DNA from: CAYNTS01 sp964400495
GTDB taxonomy: Bacteria > Fidelibacterota > Marinisomatia > SCGC-AAA003-L08 > D37C17
Direction: 5' to 3'
Length of the DNA: 44,793 bases
NCBI GenBank assembly: GCA_964400495.1
Contig: CAYNTS010000011.1
Coordinates: 1-44,793, forward strand
The translations under genes were made by a program, and so were the position numbers. Shown here piece by piece: positions 42,238 through 44,793 of this stretch. Position 1 is the stretch's first letter. Each line of letters begins with the position of its first letter. The notes below the pieces were generated by a model. The model had not been told where the DNA came from. It did no database searches and saw only the letters and a list, made by a program, of their open reading frames with translations.

Positions 42238-44115
42238 ATGATACATATAGAATCAATATCGAAAGAATATCCTGATAAAATACTCTTTAGTAATGTTTCA
42301 TTCAAATTAACAGATGGAATGAGAGTAGGAGTGGTGGGACCAAATGGTGCAGGCAAAACCACACTGTTAAAAATCATTCTCGGCTATGAAGATGTGGACT
42401 CCGGAGTAGTGCATGTTGGGAAATCTGTTTCTATTGGATACCTTCAACAAGAAATTGTAGTTGGTACAGAACAGAGTATTTTGGAAGAAGTACTTTCTGC
42501 ATTCCCAGAAGTTTCAGAATTAGAAAAACAAATTCATGATGTATCACTAGCATTAACTGAAAAACCATCTGACTCATTATTGTTAAAAAAAATAAGCATA
42601 TTACAAGATGAATTTGAGCGGTTAGATGGCTGGGAAATAGAAGATAGAGCCAAAAAAATATTGGGAGGTTTAGGATTTTCAGAAACTCAACATTTTAAAC
42701 CATTTGATTCGTTTAGTGGTGGTTGGAGAATGCGAGTACAATTGGCTGGAATTTTGCTAAAAAATCCCAATTACCTATTTTTAGATGAACCGACTAACCA
42801 CCTAGATTTAGAAGCAACTATTTGGCTGGAGAAATTTCTATCCAAATGGAAAGGTGGACTTGTGATGATAAGTCACGATAGGCAGTTTTTGGATGAATCA
42901 GTTAACAATATTTTAGAATTAGAAAATGGATCTGGAAAGTTATATAGAGGAAATTATCAAAAATATGTAGATACTAAACAGGAACAATTGATATTGCAAG
43001 AAGCAATGGCGAAAAATCAACAGAAAAAAATAGCCCAAACTGAAGCATTTATTGAACGATTTAGATATAAAAGTTCTAAAGCAAAGCAGGTGCAAAGTCG
43101 TGTAAAACAATTGGATAAATTAGATATTGTGAAGTCTCCTAATCATAAAATTGTGAGCATGTCTTTACAAATTCCACAACCCGAACGAGGTCCATTAAAA
43201 GTTGTTAATTTGAATAAAGTGGCCAAACAATTTGGGGATAATATTGTATTTAACAATGTTGATTTGACAATTGAACGTGGGGATAAAATAGGTTTAGTTG
43301 GGGTAAATGGGGCAGGCAAAACCACACTCTTAAAGATGCTTGCGGATGTTGAGAATACCTCAGGTGGTGAATTGAACTATGGACCAAATATATCTGTTCA
43401 TTATTTTGCCCAACATCAACTAGAAATTTTAGATCCCAATAGCACAGTGTATGATATTATTGCATCTAATTCTGGAGGGTGGACAGAAACACAGATTCGT
43501 AGTTATCTTGGTAGCTTTCTTTTTAGTAGTAATTCAATCACAAAGCTGGTAAAAGTATTATCTGGTGGAGAAAAGTCTATATTAGCAATGGCACGATTAT
43601 TAGTTACCCCTGCTCATTTATTATTGTTGGATGAACCTACGAACCATTTAGACATGCAATCTCGAGATATTATTGAAAATGCACTTAAAGATTACTCAGG
43701 TACCTTAGTGTGTATTTCCCACGATAGACATTTTATGAATGTAGTAACAAATAAAACCATTGAAGTAAAGAGTGGGGGAATAAAATCGTTTTTAGGAAAT
43801 TATGATTATTATTGTTGGAAAACTGAAAATAATGAAGTAAAAAATACTTTGAACCTCAAAGGAAAATCACCTAAAAAAAGTAAAAATATTGACTACAAAA
43901 AGAAGAAGAAATTAATAAATAGACAATCGAAAATTAAACAACGATTATCAGAAATTGAATCTGAATTAGAAAAAAATCAAAAGCAAAAAAATGATTCTTC
44001 AAACGCATCTGATTTTGAATTGCTACAAGAAATTAATGAGGTTGAGTCCCAACTTGAAACCGAGTATTTTTCTTTACTTGAAGAACACGAAGAAAATAGT
44101 AAAATCCTTCAATAA
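42238..44115 (+). CDS. ABC-F family ATPase (ribosome-associated, non-transporter)
   Basis: 625 residues with two ABC domains and no membrane spans. Domain 1: Walker A GPNGAGKTT at 34-42, FSGGWRMRVQLAG and LFLDEPTNHLD. Then comes the charged inter-domain linker typical of ABC-F (about 240-300, with FIERFRYKSSKAKQVQSR). Domain 2: Walker A GVNGAGKTT near 353-361, LSGGEKSILAMARLL and LLLLDEPTNHLD. The C-terminal 80 residues are a Lys/Glu-rich coiled coil, as in Uup/YheS-like members. Such proteins bind the ribosomal E site and relieve stalled or poorly translating ribosomes; some give antibiotic resistance. The subfamily cannot be fixed from reading alone. Confidence 0.93.
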   Translation: MIHIESISKEYPDKILFSNVSFKLTDGMRVGVVGPNGAGKTTLLKIILGYEDVDSGVVHVGKSVSIGYLQQEIVVGTEQSILEEVLSAFPEVSELEKQIHDVSLALTEKPSDSLLLKKISILQDEFERLDGWEIEDRAKKILGGLGFSETQHFKPFDSFSGGWRMRVQLAGILLKNPNYLFLDEPTNHLDLEATIWLEKFLSKWKGGLVMISHDRQFLDESVNNILELENGSGKLYRGNYQKYVDTKQEQLILQEAMAKNQQKKIAQTEAFIERFRYKSSKAKQVQSRVKQLDKLDIVKSPNHKIVSMSLQIPQPERGPLKVVNLNKVAKQFGDNIVFNNVDLTIERGDKIGLVGVNGAGKTTLLKMLADVENTSGGELNYGPNISVHYFAQHQLEILDPNSTVYDIIASNSGGWTETQIRSYLGSFLFSSNSITKLVKVLSGGEKSILAMARLLVTPAHLLLLDEPTNHLDMQSRDIIENALKDYSGTLVCISHDRHFMNVVTNKTIEVKSGGIKSFLGNYDYYCWKTENNEVKNTLNLKGKSPKKSKNIDYKKKKKLINRQSKIKQRLSEIESELEKNQKQKNDSSNASDFELLQEINEVESQLETEYFSLLEEHEENSKILQ

Positions 44116-44173
44116 AAGATAAATAGGTAAATTAACATTGTTTTGTATCAAAATGTAATTTTAAATTAGATAC

Positions 44174-44198
44174 TATGAATTAGGAGTCGTAATTCATA
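44174..44198. promoter_or_regulatory. Palindrome upstream of the Rrf2-type regulator, candidate autoregulatory operator
   Basis: TATGAATT (44174-44181) and AATTCATA (44191-44198) are perfect 8-bp reverse complements with a 9-nt gap. The site ends 10 nt before the regulator's ATG and abuts a possible -10 box (TACTAT, 44171-44176). Rrf2 proteins often repress their own gene. A second site with TATGA/TCATA ends lies after the gene at 44651. Confidence 0.45.
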
Positions 44199-44208
44199 AA
44201 AGGAAAAT

Positions 44209-44637
44209 ATGAAATTATCTAAAACAAGTGAATATGCAATACGATTAGTATTTTATCTAATTGATAAACCTTCAGAATATGTACGAATTAAAGAAGTATC
44301 AAAAGAATTAAATATTAAATATTTTCAATTAGCAAAAGTTGCAAATATGCTTATTCATAAAAAAATATTAACTGCTTTAACAGGTAAAAATGGTGGGGTA
44401 AAGTTATCAAAATCGCCTAATGAAATGTATTTAATCGATATAATAATTCCAATTGAAGGTGACGATTATTTTTCTCGATGTTTGCTTGGACTTGGAATAT
44501 GTGGTGAACATAATCCCTGTCCTGTACATAACGAATGGAAGAAAGCAAAAGGTTATGTAATGCACCTATTTGAAAATAAAACATTAGACCAAATAAGCGA
44601 TTTAAGTTTAATCACAAAAACTATATTTGATAAATAA
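44209..44637 (+). CDS. Rrf2-family transcriptional regulator with three conserved-type cysteines (NsrR/IscR-like)
   Basis: 142 residues. The N-terminal winged helix-turn-helix begins MKLSKTSEYAIRLVFYL, with the recognition region about 25-50 and the wing at TGKNGGVKLSKSP. Cys91, Cys98 and Cys104 (C-x6-C-x5-C, in RCLLGLGICGEHNPC) sit where NsrR and IscR bind an iron-sulfur cluster. This suggests sensing of nitric oxide, oxygen or iron-sulfur status. AGGAAAAT precedes the ATG. The next gene begins like NorC, which would favour an NsrR-type, nitric-oxide-responsive role. The family is firm; the signal is inferred. Confidence 0.9.
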   Translation: MKLSKTSEYAIRLVFYLIDKPSEYVRIKEVSKELNIKYFQLAKVANMLIHKKILTALTGKNGGVKLSKSPNEMYLIDIIIPIEGDDYFSRCLLGLGICGEHNPCPVHNEWKKAKGYVMHLFENKTLDQISDLSLITKTIFDK

Positions 44638-44650
44638 TCTGTAACCATTT

Positions 44651-44668
44651 TATGATATTTGAATCATA
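44651..44668. promoter_or_regulatory. Palindrome between the Rrf2 regulator and the NorC-like gene, candidate operator
   Basis: TATGAT and ATCATA are perfect 6-bp arms around a 6-nt centre (ATTTGA). The pattern ATGAT-ATTT...ATCAT resembles NsrR boxes (ATG-x-ATTT-x-AAAT-x-CAT) but is one base shorter. It lies 45 nt before the next ATG, a usual operator position, and shares its TATGA/TCATA ends with the palindrome at 44174, though with different spacing. Confidence 0.4.
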
Positions 44669-44712
44669 AATAAAGTAATTAGTAGTAATTAACAAAAAAA
44701 AAGGAAATAAAA

Positions 44713-44793
44713 ATGTTATCAAAATCACAAGCACGATTGTTTTTTATCGGTGGCACATTATTGTTTTCTGTATTATTCTTATTTTTAACAGTT
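44713..44793 (+). CDS. Membrane-anchored protein, N-terminus only; possibly the NorC cytochrome c subunit
   Basis: Only 27 codons are present before the window ends. ATG 44713 follows AAGGAAATAAAA, a good ribosome binding site. The product starts MLSKSQARLFF and then enters a hydrophobic span (IGGTLLFSVLFLFLTV). From family knowledge this looks like the uncleaved membrane anchor of the cytochrome c subunit of nitric oxide reductase, but no haem motif is within the window, so the name is tentative. The upstream Rrf2 regulator with iron-sulfur type cysteines fits. Confidence 0.4.
   Translation, partial: MLSKSQARLFFIGGTLLFSVLFLFLTV

Noticed and set aside
1..44793. CRISPR arrays, insertion sequences, prophage or integrated elements
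   Set aside because: No regularly spaced repeats, transposase, integrase or att-like duplication beside the tRNAs was seen; the only long repeat is the tuf pair.

Overview
The window is an AT-rich bacterial chromosome segment dominated by one long, co-directional translation/transcription gene cluster, roughly 5.3 to 36.8 kb. Clear Shine-Dalgarno sequences, a Gram-negative type envelope (signal peptides, beta-barrel-like proteins, a Wzi-like candidate), a secreted beta-helix protein with a dockerin-like C-terminus, and hut genes fit a marine Fibrobacteres-Chlorobi-Bacteroidetes-type lineage. My best guess is Candidatus Marinimicrobia (SAR406/Neomarinimicrobiota). That placement is an inference from gene content and style; no search was run.

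Layout. 1-2708: the end of a surface-polysaccharide locus (truncated sugar transferase and a Wzi-like outer-membrane protein), with a convergent gene for an exported, very acidic protein. 2871-5179: ddl (D-Ala-D-Ala ligase) and cysS. 5288-7142: tRNA-Thr, Tyr, Gly, Thr, then tuf, rpmG and tRNA-Trp. 7171-18123: secE, nusG, rplKAJL, rpoB, rpoC. 18215-22369: rpsL, rpsG, fusA and a second tuf, apparently identical to the first. 22386-36721: the S10, spc and alpha gene sets run together (rpsJ to rplQ, with secY, map, infA, rpmJ and rpoA, but no adk). A strong intrinsic terminator lies just after rplQ, inside the signal-peptide codons of the next gene, a GHL10-type secreted glycosidase-like protein. 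38017-40874: hutU and hutI, two consecutive histidine-degradation enzymes. 40875-41196: non-coding. 41197-42102 (minus strand): a beta-helix/dockerin-like gene broken by an in-frame TGA. 42238-44115: an ABC-F ATPase. 44209-44637: an Rrf2-family regulator with three cysteines. 44713 to the end: the first 27 codons of a membrane-anchored protein that resembles NorC.

How the genes work together. The main block encodes the ribosome, its elongation factors, four of the core transcription proteins (alpha, beta, beta', NusG), the SecYE translocon and methionine aminopeptidase, with five tRNAs at its front. Many junctions overlap by 1-4 nt or lie within about 15 nt, which suggests translational coupling. 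Only a few internal sites look like transcription boundaries: the rpoC-rpsL gap and the hairpin after rplQ.

I found no CRISPR array, insertion sequence, phage or defence island, and nothing I would call a clearly new system. The items most worth a second look are the terminator embedded in the glycosidase signal peptide, the acidic N-terminal extension of ribosomal protein L3, the in-frame TGA in the dockerin-like gene, the palindromes around the Rrf2 regulator and its NorC-like neighbour, and the 23-bp palindrome over the promoter of the acidic envelope protein.
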